From a bacterium (GTDB lineage Bacteria > Planctomycetota > UBA1135 > UBA2386), in NCBI GenBank assembly GCA_024743115.1, contig JANSXC010000015.1:96560-160559 (forward strand): 64,000 nt of DNA, given 5' to 3'. This document shows, piece by piece, positions 1-8,102 of the stretch. Made by a program: the position numbers and the translations under genes. The stretch's first letter is position 1, and each line of letters opens with the position of its first letter. Under the pieces are notes generated by a model, which saw only the letters and a program-made list of their open reading frames with translations, ran no database searches and was not told where the DNA came from.

Positions 1-942
1 GCTGCTCCGGCCGTGGCGCAGGATCAGGAACCCGAGGCCAAACCCGACACGAGTCGCGGCTCGATCGTGATCGAGCATGGTGGCGATCGCATCGTGATCC
101 GCATCGGCTCGTCGATGCAGCGGCCGGAGGTCGAGATCAACGGCGTCGAGCTCGGCGCCGAGGAGTGGCGGGCCGACGGCAAGTCGCGCAAGCTGTCGAC
201 GTCGCGCGGCCAGTGGGAGTTCGAGATGACGCCACCGTCGTTCACTTGGGATATGGCGAACAGGAAGGCGTACGAGAACTTCTATGGGAAGGACTCGCTG
301 GCGCGGGGACTGTCGACGTGGATGGCGCCGACCGCGGGCTACGAGGGTATCACGTGGGAGTATCAGCCCGACTGGCAGGCGGTGCCCGGCCAGCAGACCA
401 AGAAACCGCACGTCGGCGTGCAGGTCGTGAGCGTGCCGAGTGCCCTCGCCGATCATCTCGAACTCGACCCCAAGAGCTGCGTGCTCGTCGCCAGTGTTAC
501 CGAGGGTGGTCCGGCCGCAGCGGCGGGGCTGCAGAAGAACGACATCCTGATCGGCATCGGTGACGGCGGTGACGAAGCGGGCGCGACCGAGAAGGCGCTG
601 CGCGCGGCCGTGTCGGCGGCAGCGCCCGGAGAGGAACTCGAGTTCGAGATCCTGCGCCGCGGCGACCGTCGCCGAGTCACCGTCGAGGTCGGCGAGAAAC
701 TGGAGTCGGTCTGGGGAGGCTACATTTCGCACTGGCCGGGCGCGGAGCTGTCGACGCAGTCGCAGTTCGAGTACGTCGGATTGCCCTCGCCGGTCGAGCA
801 GAGCCAATGGCTCACCCTCTGGGACTACGCCAACCGTTGGCCCGCGCCAACGAAGTCGATCCAGGAGCAGCTCGACGCGATCAAGAAGCAGTGTGAATCG
901 CTGCAGCAGCAGCTCGAGCAGCTGCAGAAGCAGGTCAGGTAG
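1..942 (+). CDS. PDZ-domain secreted protein (5' end cut by window)
   Basis: The frame is open from base 1, and its first codons read A-A-P-A-V-A-Q, which looks like the end of a signal peptide with cleavage before the Gln. The true start therefore lies upstream of the window and this gene is partial. Counting from the first in-frame GTG at 13, residues about 133-228 form a PDZ domain: a GV-type carboxylate loop, the run TEGGPAAAAGLQKNDILIGI and a final beta strand. No serine-protease domain precedes it, so this is not a complete HtrA/DegP. Residues 283-309 are a Gln/Leu-rich coiled coil. A periplasmic or surface adaptor is likely; the binding partner is unknown. The family assignment as PDZ is firm, the biological role is not. 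Confidence 0.85.
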   Translation, partial: AAPAVAQDQEPEAKPDTSRGSIVIEHGGDRIVIRIGSSMQRPEVEINGVELGAEEWRADGKSRKLSTSRGQWEFEMTPPSFTWDMANRKAYENFYGKDSLARGLSTWMAPTAGYEGITWEYQPDWQAVPGQQTKKPHVGVQVVSVPSALADHLELDPKSCVLVASVTEGGPAAAAGLQKNDILIGIGDGGDEAGATEKALRAAVSAAAPGEELEFEILRRGDRRRVTVEVGEKLESVWGGYISHWPGAELSTQSQFEYVGLPSPVEQSQWLTLWDYANRWPAPTKSIQEQLDAIKKQCESLQQQLEQLQKQVR

Positions 943-954
943 CGGCTTCGCCGC
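942..954. terminator. Possible short GC hairpin between convergent genes
   Basis: Directly at the stop codon of the PDZ gene lies GCGGC, a TTC loop and GCCGC, a perfect 5-bp stem. It sits between two convergent genes, where a bidirectional terminator would be useful. There is no T-tract, so intrinsic termination is only a possibility. Confidence 0.25.
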
Positions 955-999
955 GCCGGCCAGCGAGGTGCCAGGCTGAAACGCCCCGTTGCCTGCCGA

Positions 1000-2022
1000 T
1001 CAACTGCCGAGCGTGAGCTGGAGCCCGTTCGAGCTGCTCAGTGACGTGAGCGCGTTCATCGGCCCGAGTTCCAGCTGGAGGAACTGCAGGTAGAGGTCGA
1101 GCCCCGCAAATACGGGAGCGCCGGGAATCGTCCACGAAAAGCTCGCGGCCCCGTTGCTGGGTAACGCGAGCAACACCGAATCGGTGCTCGCGAGCAGATC
1201 GCAGTTTGGCAGCGCGGCCGACGAGAACTGCGACAGCGGCAGGCCGGGCGACTGGAAGCCGAGGATGGTGAAGCCGAGTGCGCCCGCAGCGAACCCCGTG
1301 GCCGTGGCGCCGAAGGCGGTGCCGAGCTGCGGCAGCGAGCCGGCCGTGAGGTTGAGGGGGCCGGCGGGACCGTTGCACGAGGTCGGCAGCGCCATGACTG
1401 CGGCGCTGGCACCAGACCCCGGCGCAAGCAGGCGAGGGTTGTCGAGGAACGAGGTCTCGACGCCCGCCCAGAAGTCGCCACGAATCCAGACCGCCGTCAG
1501 GTTGGTCATGATGGTCGCGAACGCCACGGGCGACACCGCCGCGCCCGACAGGTCGTCGAACTGCCACCCAGCGCCCGCGGTCAGTGGAATCGAATGGCTC
1601 TCCCAGTAGCCCGTCTGGGTCGCCGCGTCGGCGAACGCGTCGATCACGATCGTCTGGCCCGCACCCTGCAGGATGACGTCAGGGTGCAGGCTGCCGGGGG
1701 CCAGGTTGCCCGGCGTAAAGCGGAGGTCGTAGGCGAGGAAGCCGCCGATGGCCGCCGACTGGTCGCCGAGAAAGGCGCCTGGCGCGGAGAACAGGAACAG
1801 GTTGCCGTTGCGATCGGTGCTGAAGATCGAGCCGGTGGGTTGGCCGAAGACGGTCGAGAAGAACGGCGTGGAGTTCGTGACCACCGTGTCGTAGGGCGGT
1901 CCGGGCACCTCGACGACCCCCCAACCCTCGATGCCACTGTCGAACGAGCTGGCCGGGGCCTGGCCGACCGCGAGGGCTCCCGTCGATGCGGCGAGCAGAA
2001 GAAGGACGTGATGCAGATTCAT
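1000..2022 (-). CDS. Secreted laminin-B-like domain protein
   Basis: The start chosen is the ATG at 2022 because it gives a clean signal peptide (MNLHHVLLLLAASTGALAVG); the frame stays open much further upstream but that extension runs antisense through better genes. The 340-residue product has, at about 25-185, the pattern of a laminin B (domain IV) module: an FDSGIEGW opening, a sugar-binding-like jelly-roll segment with SAPGAFLGDQSAAIGGFLAY, and a closing LTAVWIRGDFW followed by LDN. Residues about 205-340 form a second, beta-rich region beginning near GSLPQLGT and ending in GLQLTLGS. This resembles the tail of the giant beta-helix protein at 49053-52181 and may be a lineage-specific C-terminal domain. 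An extracellular, carbohydrate- or matrix-associated role is inferred. No enzyme motif is visible. Confidence 0.8.
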   Translation of the reverse strand: MNLHHVLLLLAASTGALAVGQAPASSFDSGIEGWGVVEVPGPPYDTVVTNSTPFFSTVFGQPTGSIFSTDRNGNLFLFSAPGAFLGDQSAAIGGFLAYDLRFTPGNLAPGSLHPDVILQGAGQTIVIDAFADAATQTGYWESHSIPLTAGAGWQFDDLSGAAVSPVAFATIMTNLTAVWIRGDFWAGVETSFLDNPRLLAPGSGASAAVMALPTSCNGPAGPLNLTAGSLPQLGTAFGATATGFAAGALGFTILGFQSPGLPLSQFSSAALPNCDLLASTDSVLLALPSNGAASFSWTIPGAPVFAGLDLYLQFLQLELGPMNALTSLSSSNGLQLTLGS

Positions 2023-2144
2023 GGGCTGATTCCGTTTCGAGGAGCAGCGGCAGCGAGCTGGCTCCCGTTCGCGAATTCTACGTCGGATCTGCGCGGCGGT
2101 CGGCTTGCGGCACGTCGCCAGGACTTCGTCGTGCTCCGTGCTGA

Positions 2145-2966
2145 CTAGCGATCGGGGTGTTCGCCCGGCGGTCGGCGGCGATCCGTGATCGCGAGGCCGA
2201 GAATCAAGATCGCGTTCTCCCAGAAGTAGATGTCCATGCTCCATGCGATCCCCGCGTGGAGTGTGATCGCGAACCCGTAGAACGCCCATCGCAAGCGGCG
2301 ACCGGTGAGGGCCAGCAAGGCGAGGAGTTCCCCGACCGTCATCACGACTGCGCCGGCTGCGACTCCACGTTCGGTGCCTGCTCCCCACTCGGCAAGGAGC
2401 AGTCCACCATCGAGATTCAGACCCCGGAGCTCGGCGGCGCGTGTGGCCATGACCTCGAACATCCCGCCTTCCCAGATCCAACTCAGCCCGCCGCTGGCGA
2501 TTCGACGGGCGCCGATCAAGCTGTAGCCGAGACACAGCACGAACAAGATCTGCCGGTGGATGCGGCGCGCCACCGTCGTGGTGGACTCGACGACCGGCGC
2601 TCCGGACTCGGCCCAGAAGATCAGGCCGGCGGCATACAGCATCGCGAGCTCGGCGTGGTTGTCGTAGCTGCAGTCCCGCTTGATCCACTCGATGAGAAGG
2701 ATCCCGAGCATGGTGCCCGTAGCGAGTGTGGGGTGGACCGGACGCAGGACAGCCCGGCAGCACAGCACCACGGTCAGCCAGCGTATCCCGGCCAGGAGCC
2801 AGGCGATTCCGGGCACTTGCATCGCGCGAGCGAGGATCCCCGTATCCCAGGCCTCGACCGGGAGGTCGACCAGTTCTTCGATGGGGCTCAGCGCCAGCGT
2901 GATTGCCCAGCATCCGAACACGGCAAGTCGCAGGCCGGTTGCGGCCGCGGGGTGTCGGCGGGTCAT
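2145..2966 (-). CDS. HTTM-like multi-pass membrane protein
   Basis: The predicted product of 273 residues has about six to seven hydrophobic segments, with charged loops between them. Its start is placed at the ATG at 2966, which overlaps the TGA stop of the upstream gene in an ATGA arrangement, rather than five codons earlier. Length, spacing of helices and the closing segment SMDIYFWENAILILGL recall the HTTM/DoxX-like membrane families (HTTM is the membrane part of vitamin-K-dependent carboxylases), but I do not see a decisive catalytic motif. It is the last gene of the 2145-9269 cluster and is translationally coupled to the small membrane protein before it, so the two probably act together. 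The function is unknown. Confidence 0.75.
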   Translation of the reverse strand: MTRRHPAAATGLRLAVFGCWAITLALSPIEELVDLPVEAWDTGILARAMQVPGIAWLLAGIRWLTVVLCCRAVLRPVHPTLATGTMLGILLIEWIKRDCSYDNHAELAMLYAAGLIFWAESGAPVVESTTTVARRIHRQILFVLCLGYSLIGARRIASGGLSWIWEGGMFEVMATRAAELRGLNLDGGLLLAEWGAGTERGVAAGAVVMTVGELLALLALTGRRLRWAFYGFAITLHAGIAWSMDIYFWENAILILGLAITDRRRPPGEHPDR

Positions 2967-3508
2967 CGGAGATCCACCCAAAGCACACGTCGGCCCGGTG
3001 GGCTGTCGGTCGCGGCGACGCGGTGAGCCGCGGCCTCACTTGCCCAGACCTCGACACGAAGTGGTGGTCGCCCGGTGTCTTGCTGCCAGCGGGTCGCGAG
3101 CGCTCGCAGCCATTCGGTGATCGGCCCGCGGCCACCGGGGCTCTTGGCGATCAACTTGCGCAATACGGCGTGAGCGCGCGAGTGGTCGAGGCTCGGATAG
3201 ATCTCGTCGAGGGCCACGGGCGTCGGTCCCTCGTCGCTGGCAACGAACACCGTGTAGATCGTCCTGCCATGGCCCGGGCCGACGTACATGTTCCATTGCG
3301 CGAACGGGAACACGTCGCGTTGCAGGAGATGAAACAGCAGGATCGAGCCAGCCAGCAGCGCGACACCGATCGCGTTGCGATCCATTCGCGGTAAGGCTGA
3401 TCGCACCGCCGTTGGAATCGGTCTGCCGTCACGTCGACCCGCGGATCGGTTTGCGAGGACGAGTAGTCCAACGAGGACGAGCAGGCCCGCCTCGATCACG
3501 GTCATCAT
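2963..3508 (-). CDS. Small membrane protein with periplasmic domain
   Basis: This 181-residue protein has an N-terminal hydrophobic helix (about 6-19), a second helix near residues 47-61 and then a soluble domain of roughly 120 residues starting FPFAQWNMYVGPGHGRTIY. It overlaps the downstream HTTM-like gene by ATGA and lies 19 bases after the carboxypeptidase-regulatory-like gene, so it is almost certainly part of the same operon. I do not recognise the soluble domain; it has no cysteines and no obvious enzyme motif. The two tandem start codons (3508 and 3505) cannot be separated from sequence. A role as accessory subunit of the HTTM-like protein is inferred only from coupling. Confidence 0.72.
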   Translation of the reverse strand: MMTVIEAGLLVLVGLLVLANRSAGRRDGRPIPTAVRSALPRMDRNAIGVALLAGSILLFHLLQRDVFPFAQWNMYVGPGHGRTIYTVFVASDEGPTPVALDEIYPSLDHSRAHAVLRKLIAKSPGGRGPITEWLRALATRWQQDTGRPPLRVEVWASEAAAHRVAATDSPPGRRVLWVDLR

Positions 3509-3527
3509 GGCCGATCCCAGGCTCGGA

Positions 3528-5882
3528 TCATCGGACGATGACGACTAGCTCGGACGGCTGATCCCCGGCTCGGACGTGCCATTCGAGCGGAGTGCGGTTC
3601 TTCGCGATCGAGTAGGTGACTCGGTACTGGCCCGGGCGCAGGCGGGTCGAGAACGTGACCGGCAGGTCGGGTCCGCACTGCACATTGCGCCGGACTGCGA
3701 CCCCGTCGTCGTTCTGGATGACCAGCAGGCCCTCTTCCGCGCCGCTCATTTTCTGGGTGCCGGCGAATCGGATCTTTGCCGCGGTTCCGGGCCTGGCCCG
3801 GAACGTGACCTTGCTCGGTCCTGCGATGGAACGGCGGACGAATTGGTTGGCGAGTCCCATGCCGCGCAGCTCAAACCAGTAGTTGCCTGTCGCGACGGCG
3901 AACTCCGGTGGGGTGATGTCCGCGACGGGTTGACTACCGAGGAACTGCATGTGCTGATCGGAGAGAATGATGATGCCGCTTGGGGGCGTTCCTGCGCTCT
4001 CGTCGGCCGGCAGCACCTCGACCGTAACACGGTGTCCGGCGGGAGGGATGAGGGGCCCGAGGTCGGTGATCTCCCCGCCCTCCACGACCACGTAGTCCAT
4101 GAGCAACGGCGCCCGACCCGGGCTGGTAGCTCGCACCTGATAGACACCGTCCCGAAGTCGTGGGAACTCGAAGCCGCCATCGTTCTCTCGCGTCAGGGCG
4201 ATGGTCGATTCGTCGGCGGTTGCGGCTGCGTCCAGTCGGTTGAGGGCGACCTGGGCGTCTGGCGCGGGGCGATCCTTCGAATCGACGACTCGGCCGACGA
4301 TCGAGCCCGTGGGGATCTCGCGACTCTCGACCGACCATTCGATCGGGTCGCTGTCCGTTGCCAGAACCGTGCGATGGGCCGCCTCGATCGTGTCATGTTG
4401 CACGGAGAGGCGGATGTCGCCTGGCGCGACGTTGACGATTCGAAAGCGGCCGTCGTGCTCGGAGTAGACGGTCGTTGCCCAGCCGCCTTCTTCGCTCGTC
4501 GTGCGAGCGAGCAGTTCGGCGGTCGCGACCGGCTGACCGTCCGCGAGGATCGTGCCTTCGATCACGCGGCCGGGCCGAATGGTGATGTCGGCGACGTGGG
4601 GCTTCCCCGCGACTGCCTCGAACGTGTATTCGGCCGTACCGGCGAGGCGGTGGCGGCCTCGCACGGTGACGTTGCCCGGCTCCAGGCCGCTCAGTCGATA
4701 GAAGCCGGTCTCGTCGGTCACGTCGCGCGTGTAGTCGAGTTGACCTTCTTCGCCGAACGACATCAGGGCCTTGCCGAGAAGCTCCCCATTGGCGTCCCGG
4801 ACATAGCCCTCGATGCTCGCGCCGGCGGACAGGGCCACGTCTTTGCCCGTGACGACTCCGTGCGTGATGTGGCACTCCGTGTGAGCGGGAGCGAAATCGC
4901 GCGCTCGCACACTCATCGGTGCAAGGCCGACTGGGGCACCAATCACCAGGTAGCGACCTTCTTCGTCCGTGATCGATTGGCCGGGTAGTGGTGGGCCGCT
5001 CTGGCCCATTACCGAAATCGCATCCAGTCGGCCGTTGCCGACTCGGACGACGGCGCCAGCGATCGGTTGGCCGTCGGGGCCGCGAACGGTGCCTTCGACG
5101 CTGCCCCCAGGCTGCTCGAGGCGAATCGTCCGCTCGAACGCGCCGGCTTGTTCGCTCTCGAGGTAATGCATTCGAGAGGCGGCATACCAGCGGGCGCGGG
5201 CGCCAACCAAGACCGGATTCAGGCCCGTGGCGAAACGGAACTGCCCGGACTCGTCGGTACGGCCGACGACGGCTGCTTCTTCGTCGCGCCAACCGAGCGG
5301 TGCCGACAGGATCTCCGCATTCGCGATGGGGTTGTCCTGCTCGTTCACGACTCGAACCGTGACGCGGTTCAGAACCGGCAGGACCATGGTCCAATGAACG
5401 ACCTGGTTGCGTTCGATCGTGCGGAACTCGGCGTGGACCGCGAGGTTTCGGTTCGTCCAGACCTTGTAGCGCCCGGGAGTGACAGGCCCGAACTGCACCA
5501 TGCCCGTCGCATCGGCGATGCCCCGCCGGGCGTACAGCCGTGCGTCCTCGCCGAATTTGCGGGCGAAGACCACGACGCCGATGGCCGGTTGGTCGTCGTC
5601 GTACACCACGCTGACGGACAGGTCGGCAAGACCGGGCGCCGCGATGCCGCGATTCACGAGCGCTGCATGGTCACGAAGGTTGGGCGCGGCGGACCGAGCC
5701 GACTTTCGCGCGTCGTTCGCGCTCCTGGAGATCGAGTTGTCCGTCGTGTCCTCGGCTGGCGCTTCGGGGCTCGACTTGCCGCCGACCAGGAGCCAAATCA
5801 AGAAGGCGGCACAAGCGCCGAGGGCGACAATCCAGGCGCCGCTGCTGAACCTCGATGACGGGACGTTCTTGGGGTCGGTCAT
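3528..5882 (-). CDS. Membrane-anchored protein with repeated carboxypeptidase-regulatory-like modules
   Basis: The start is the ATG at 5882, which overlaps the stop of the upstream gene (ATGA); the frame extends further but without a signal. The 784-residue product opens with a short cytoplasmic stretch, a transmembrane helix (about 19-36, ending LVGG) and then a long extracytoplasmic chain of about six beta-sandwich modules of the carboxypeptidase-regulatory/transthyretin-like kind. These show recurring patterns such as GSVEGTVRGPDGQPIAGA, ASIEGYVRDANGE and GSIVGRVVDSKDRPAPDAQV, each followed by a T-D-E-x-G-x-(F/Y) turn. No peptidase catalytic domain is present. Such modules act as spacers or binding surfaces outside the cytoplasmic membrane. 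It is the largest protein of the seven-gene cluster and may be its scaffold (inference). Confidence 0.82.
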   Translation of the reverse strand: MTDPKNVPSSRFSSGAWIVALGACAAFLIWLLVGGKSSPEAPAEDTTDNSISRSANDARKSARSAAPNLRDHAALVNRGIAAPGLADLSVSVVYDDDQPAIGVVVFARKFGEDARLYARRGIADATGMVQFGPVTPGRYKVWTNRNLAVHAEFRTIERNQVVHWTMVLPVLNRVTVRVVNEQDNPIANAEILSAPLGWRDEEAAVVGRTDESGQFRFATGLNPVLVGARARWYAASRMHYLESEQAGAFERTIRLEQPGGSVEGTVRGPDGQPIAGAVVRVGNGRLDAISVMGQSGPPLPGQSITDEEGRYLVIGAPVGLAPMSVRARDFAPAHTECHITHGVVTGKDVALSAGASIEGYVRDANGELLGKALMSFGEEGQLDYTRDVTDETGFYRLSGLEPGNVTVRGRHRLAGTAEYTFEAVAGKPHVADITIRPGRVIEGTILADGQPVATAELLARTTSEEGGWATTVYSEHDGRFRIVNVAPGDIRLSVQHDTIEAAHRTVLATDSDPIEWSVESREIPTGSIVGRVVDSKDRPAPDAQVALNRLDAAATADESTIALTRENDGGFEFPRLRDGVYQVRATSPGRAPLLMDYVVVEGGEITDLGPLIPPAGHRVTVEVLPADESAGTPPSGIIILSDQHMQFLGSQPVADITPPEFAVATGNYWFELRGMGLANQFVRRSIAGPSKVTFRARPGTAAKIRFAGTQKMSGAEEGLLVIQNDDGVAVRRNVQCGPDLPVTFSTRLRPGQYRVTYSIAKNRTPLEWHVRAGDQPSELVVIVR

Positions 5883-6922
5883 GACAGTTTCTCGCGATAC
5901 AGTTTTCGGCCGGCAACCCAGCAGGCCACGAAAGCAAGCGCTCCCCAGAACCACGGGTTGGAGAGCACAACGGTCGCAGCGCCCGATTGACGGGCGCGAT
6001 AGAACGCCCGCATCCAGTCTGCGCGGTCCGTCAGATAGCCCTCGCCGCCGGGTATCACCTGAGTGAGGGCCGAGGTACGGTGATTGAGCAGCATGGCTCC
6101 AGGAGGTGGCGAGAACGCAAGTCCCGATCTCCCGGAGTCGTCGGCAGCCTCGAGCTGACCGGTGAGACGTCGCGTCGTGCCGACTCCGGCCGCGCGGCTC
6201 GACGTATCGAGGTGGAACTCTGCTGGCAGCCAGACTCCGTTCCCCATGTCGCGTAGCGACGGCACGGTGATTCGCATGCTCTCGTTGCCTTCCGGGTCGA
6301 ACCAGACCCGTTCCAGCAACGCGAAGCCGCGCTCGTGATCCAGCCGGCACCGGTCGGCGTTCGGCCGTTCCAACACGATGTCGCCGTCGGCAATGCGGCG
6401 GATCCGATATCGCGGATCGGCGACGATCGTTTCCAGATCGAAGACGGACCCTTCGATCTCGGCACAGGGGTAGCGGCCTCGCAGCGGCCAGAGCCCGATC
6501 GCCTGGAAGACGGGGCTGTGCCGAATGTCGGTTGGCACGGCCGGTTCTTCTTCGTGTGACCAGGCGTAGGAGCGCTTGTTGGGCCATGTTGCCAACCACC
6601 CGTCCTCGACGATGATCGTCTTCTGGCGCTCTGTCCAATCGTCCGAGTCGATCCCTCGTTCACCGTGACTCGAGTCGAAGGCCAGGCCGTGGTCGTGATC
6701 GAACCAATACGTGTGGCGCATGTAGCCTCCACGCGACTCGTGCGCCGGCAACGGGAATCGGTACTGCAGCCGCATGACGCCGAGGCGTTGTCTCGCTGCG
6801 GCGAGCTGCTGGACGATGGCCTGTCGGTCGGTCTCCCCATCGGGGTGACCGGCTTGCTCGCGGTCGCCGCCACCGCATGAGCCGAGCGTCGTCAACAAGG
6901 TGATCAGGGTCGGGATCGTCAT
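5879..6922 (-). CDS. Putative lipoprotein with C-terminal membrane anchor
   Basis: The ATG at 6922 overlaps the TGA of the C39-like gene and yields a signal sequence ending in LGSC-G, a plausible lipobox; the mature 330-residue chain begins with a Gly/Asp-rich tether. The body is beta-rich with many charged residues and resembles the general shape of LolA/LolB-type lipoprotein-sorting folds (strands around MRHTYWFDHDHGLAF and MRITVPSLRDMGNGVWLP), but this is a weak impression. A hydrophobic C-terminal helix (NPWFWGALAFVACWVAG) followed by RKLYREKLS suggests an additional membrane anchor, an unusual combination with a lipobox. The next gene overlaps it by four bases. Function is unknown. Confidence 0.75.
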   Translation of the reverse strand: MTIPTLITLLTTLGSCGGGDREQAGHPDGETDRQAIVQQLAAARQRLGVMRLQYRFPLPAHESRGGYMRHTYWFDHDHGLAFDSSHGERGIDSDDWTERQKTIIVEDGWLATWPNKRSYAWSHEEEPAVPTDIRHSPVFQAIGLWPLRGRYPCAEIEGSVFDLETIVADPRYRIRRIADGDIVLERPNADRCRLDHERGFALLERVWFDPEGNESMRITVPSLRDMGNGVWLPAEFHLDTSSRAAGVGTTRRLTGQLEAADDSGRSGLAFSPPPGAMLLNHRTSALTQVIPGGEGYLTDRADWMRAFYRARQSGAATVVLSNPWFWGALAFVACWVAGRKLYREKLS

Positions 6923-7635
6923 GACCGTCCTCCGCTGCGCGCCGTCCAGCCGCCGATGCCGAATCCGAGGAGCGCCAGGCCCAGCACGACGCTCCAAATG
7001 GACCAACCGGGCGCCTCGCCGGGTTGGTCCGCCGAGCAGATCACGGCGCCGGACCAAACCTGCATCAGGTCCTCGAGCGTGATTTCGGCGGGGATGCCGG
7101 TGACACCATCGATCACCGTTGCCGTTCCGGCCGTCTCGTTGATTGCGGCGACGGTCACGACCCGTCCACCGTCCAGTCGGTCCTTGGCCACGGGATCGAG
7201 GTGCAGGATCACGGGAAGCGCGAGGCGCGGGAGTTCCTCCGGCGATGCCGCGCCGACTCGGACGGGAAAGCCGAGCTCGTTTGCGGCCGCTGCGACCGTC
7301 GCCATGGTTGCGCCGCCTTCGGGAACCTCGACGGCGCGGGCAACTCGTTCGTAATCCACGTCGTGACCGGCTCCGCGGAGCATGAGGAACAGTGCGTTGG
7401 CTCCGGCATTGCGGGCGGTGCGCCAATAGCCCGGCCGTGGTGAGTGAATCGAATCGTCAGCAGGCGCCGTCAATGGGATGCCGGCAAACAGTGGGCTGCT
7501 GGGGGTTTTCGCGGTCGACGGCTTTGCCGCGGATGCTTCGGCGGCGGTTCGGGTCGGGGCGTCCTGGGCCGTGTTCCCGACAAGGAGCTGCGACCCCACG
7601 ATGAGCAGGCTCAGCACTCGGATCTGCGATGACAT
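6919..7635 (-). CDS. Secreted C39-like domain protein lacking the catalytic Cys
   Basis: The 238-residue protein has a signal peptide (about 1-24), a Pro/Ala/Thr linker, a domain at about 68-190 and a C-terminal transmembrane helix ending in a short basic tail (ARSGGRS). The domain follows the course of peptidase C39, the bacteriocin-leader peptidase of ABC exporters: helix-helix, GGATMATVAAAANELGF, a proline-rich strand with VILHLDP, then a strand pair ending TVIDGVTG. In active members a D-C-G-x-x motif and a His before a V-V-V strand are required; here the corresponding places read NAGANAL and GRVVTV, so both catalytic residues are missing. It is therefore likely a non-catalytic, peptide-binding homologue. 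It directly follows the small Cys-rich protein gene. Confidence 0.72.
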   Translation of the reverse strand: MSSQIRVLSLLIVGSQLLVGNTAQDAPTRTAAEASAAKPSTAKTPSSPLFAGIPLTAPADDSIHSPRPGYWRTARNAGANALFLMLRGAGHDVDYERVARAVEVPEGGATMATVAAAANELGFPVRVGAASPEELPRLALPVILHLDPVAKDRLDGGRVVTVAAINETAGTATVIDGVTGIPAEITLEDLMQVWSGAVICSADQPGEAPGWSIWSVVLGLALLGFGIGGWTARSGGRS

Positions 7636-7656
7636 GACTGGATCTCAGTAGGAGGT

Positions 7657-7684
7657 GCAGCGAGCCATCGTCATGGCTCGCTGC
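7657..7684. terminator. Perfect 12-bp intercistronic hairpin
   Basis: GCAGCGAGCCAT is followed by a 4-base loop (CGTC) and its exact reverse complement ATGGCTCGCTGC. It lies in the 60-base gap between the small Cys-rich protein gene and the C39-like gene, on the path of minus-strand transcription. No T-tract follows, so it may be an attenuator or an mRNA 3'-end stabiliser rather than a full terminator. Confidence 0.6.
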
Positions 7685-7695
7685 GAATCAGCCGA

Positions 7696-8064
7696 TCACT
7701 CGACCGGAACCGCGCAGAACGCGACGTGCTCGAACACGTGGCTGCAGCCGATGAAGTGCTCACCGTCTTCGGTGCAGTACTTCTTCGTGTCCTCGACGAC
7801 CCGAGCGTTCTTGACCTCGTCGCCCTTGCGGGCGCCGGGCGTCGGCCACGGGCAGTGGTGGTTGACGTTGCAGCGGGTGCGCTTCACACCCGGGCAGTCG
7901 ATGTCGAACGTCGAGGCGACGAAGCTGGGGGCACCAGCGGCCGTCACGTCGACATTCACGCGCGAGTCGGGGCTGACCGCGCTCATGCACAGCACGCTGA
8001 CACCAGCGGCGGCGAGAAGAACCGGCGACAAGCACCGGGACGAAACAAACTTGGCAAGACTCAT
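7696..8064 (-). CDS. Small Cys-rich secreted protein, unknown family
   Basis: The start is set at the ATG at 8064, preceded by GAAGGAAG at a good ribosome-binding distance; the frame is open further upstream but would extend into the preceding gene. The 122-residue product has a signal peptide (about 1-33, core VLLAAAGVSVLCMSAV) and a mature region of about 90 residues with six cysteines (in DCPG, RCN, HCPW, YCTE, GCSH and FCAV contexts) and several histidines. The even cysteine number suggests disulfides or metal binding. It is followed by a perfect 12-bp hairpin and by a C39-like gene, an arrangement reminiscent of structural peptide genes in ribosomal-peptide clusters. That comparison is inference; I recognise no family. 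Confidence 0.75.
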   Translation of the reverse strand: MSLAKFVSSRCLSPVLLAAAGVSVLCMSAVSPDSRVNVDVTAAGAPSFVASTFDIDCPGVKRTRCNVNHHCPWPTPGARKGDEVKNARVVEDTKKYCTEDGEHFIGCSHVFEHVAFCAVPVE

Positions 8065-8102
8065 AGTCTTCCTTCGTTGGGGTTTGGCAGCCTCGGTGAC
8101 GA

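Noticed and set aside
2023..3135. A 5' extension of the laminin-B-like frame up to 3135
   Set aside because: It runs through two better membrane-protein genes and shows the Arg/Pro-rich composition of a shadow frame; the signal peptide at 2022 marks the true start.
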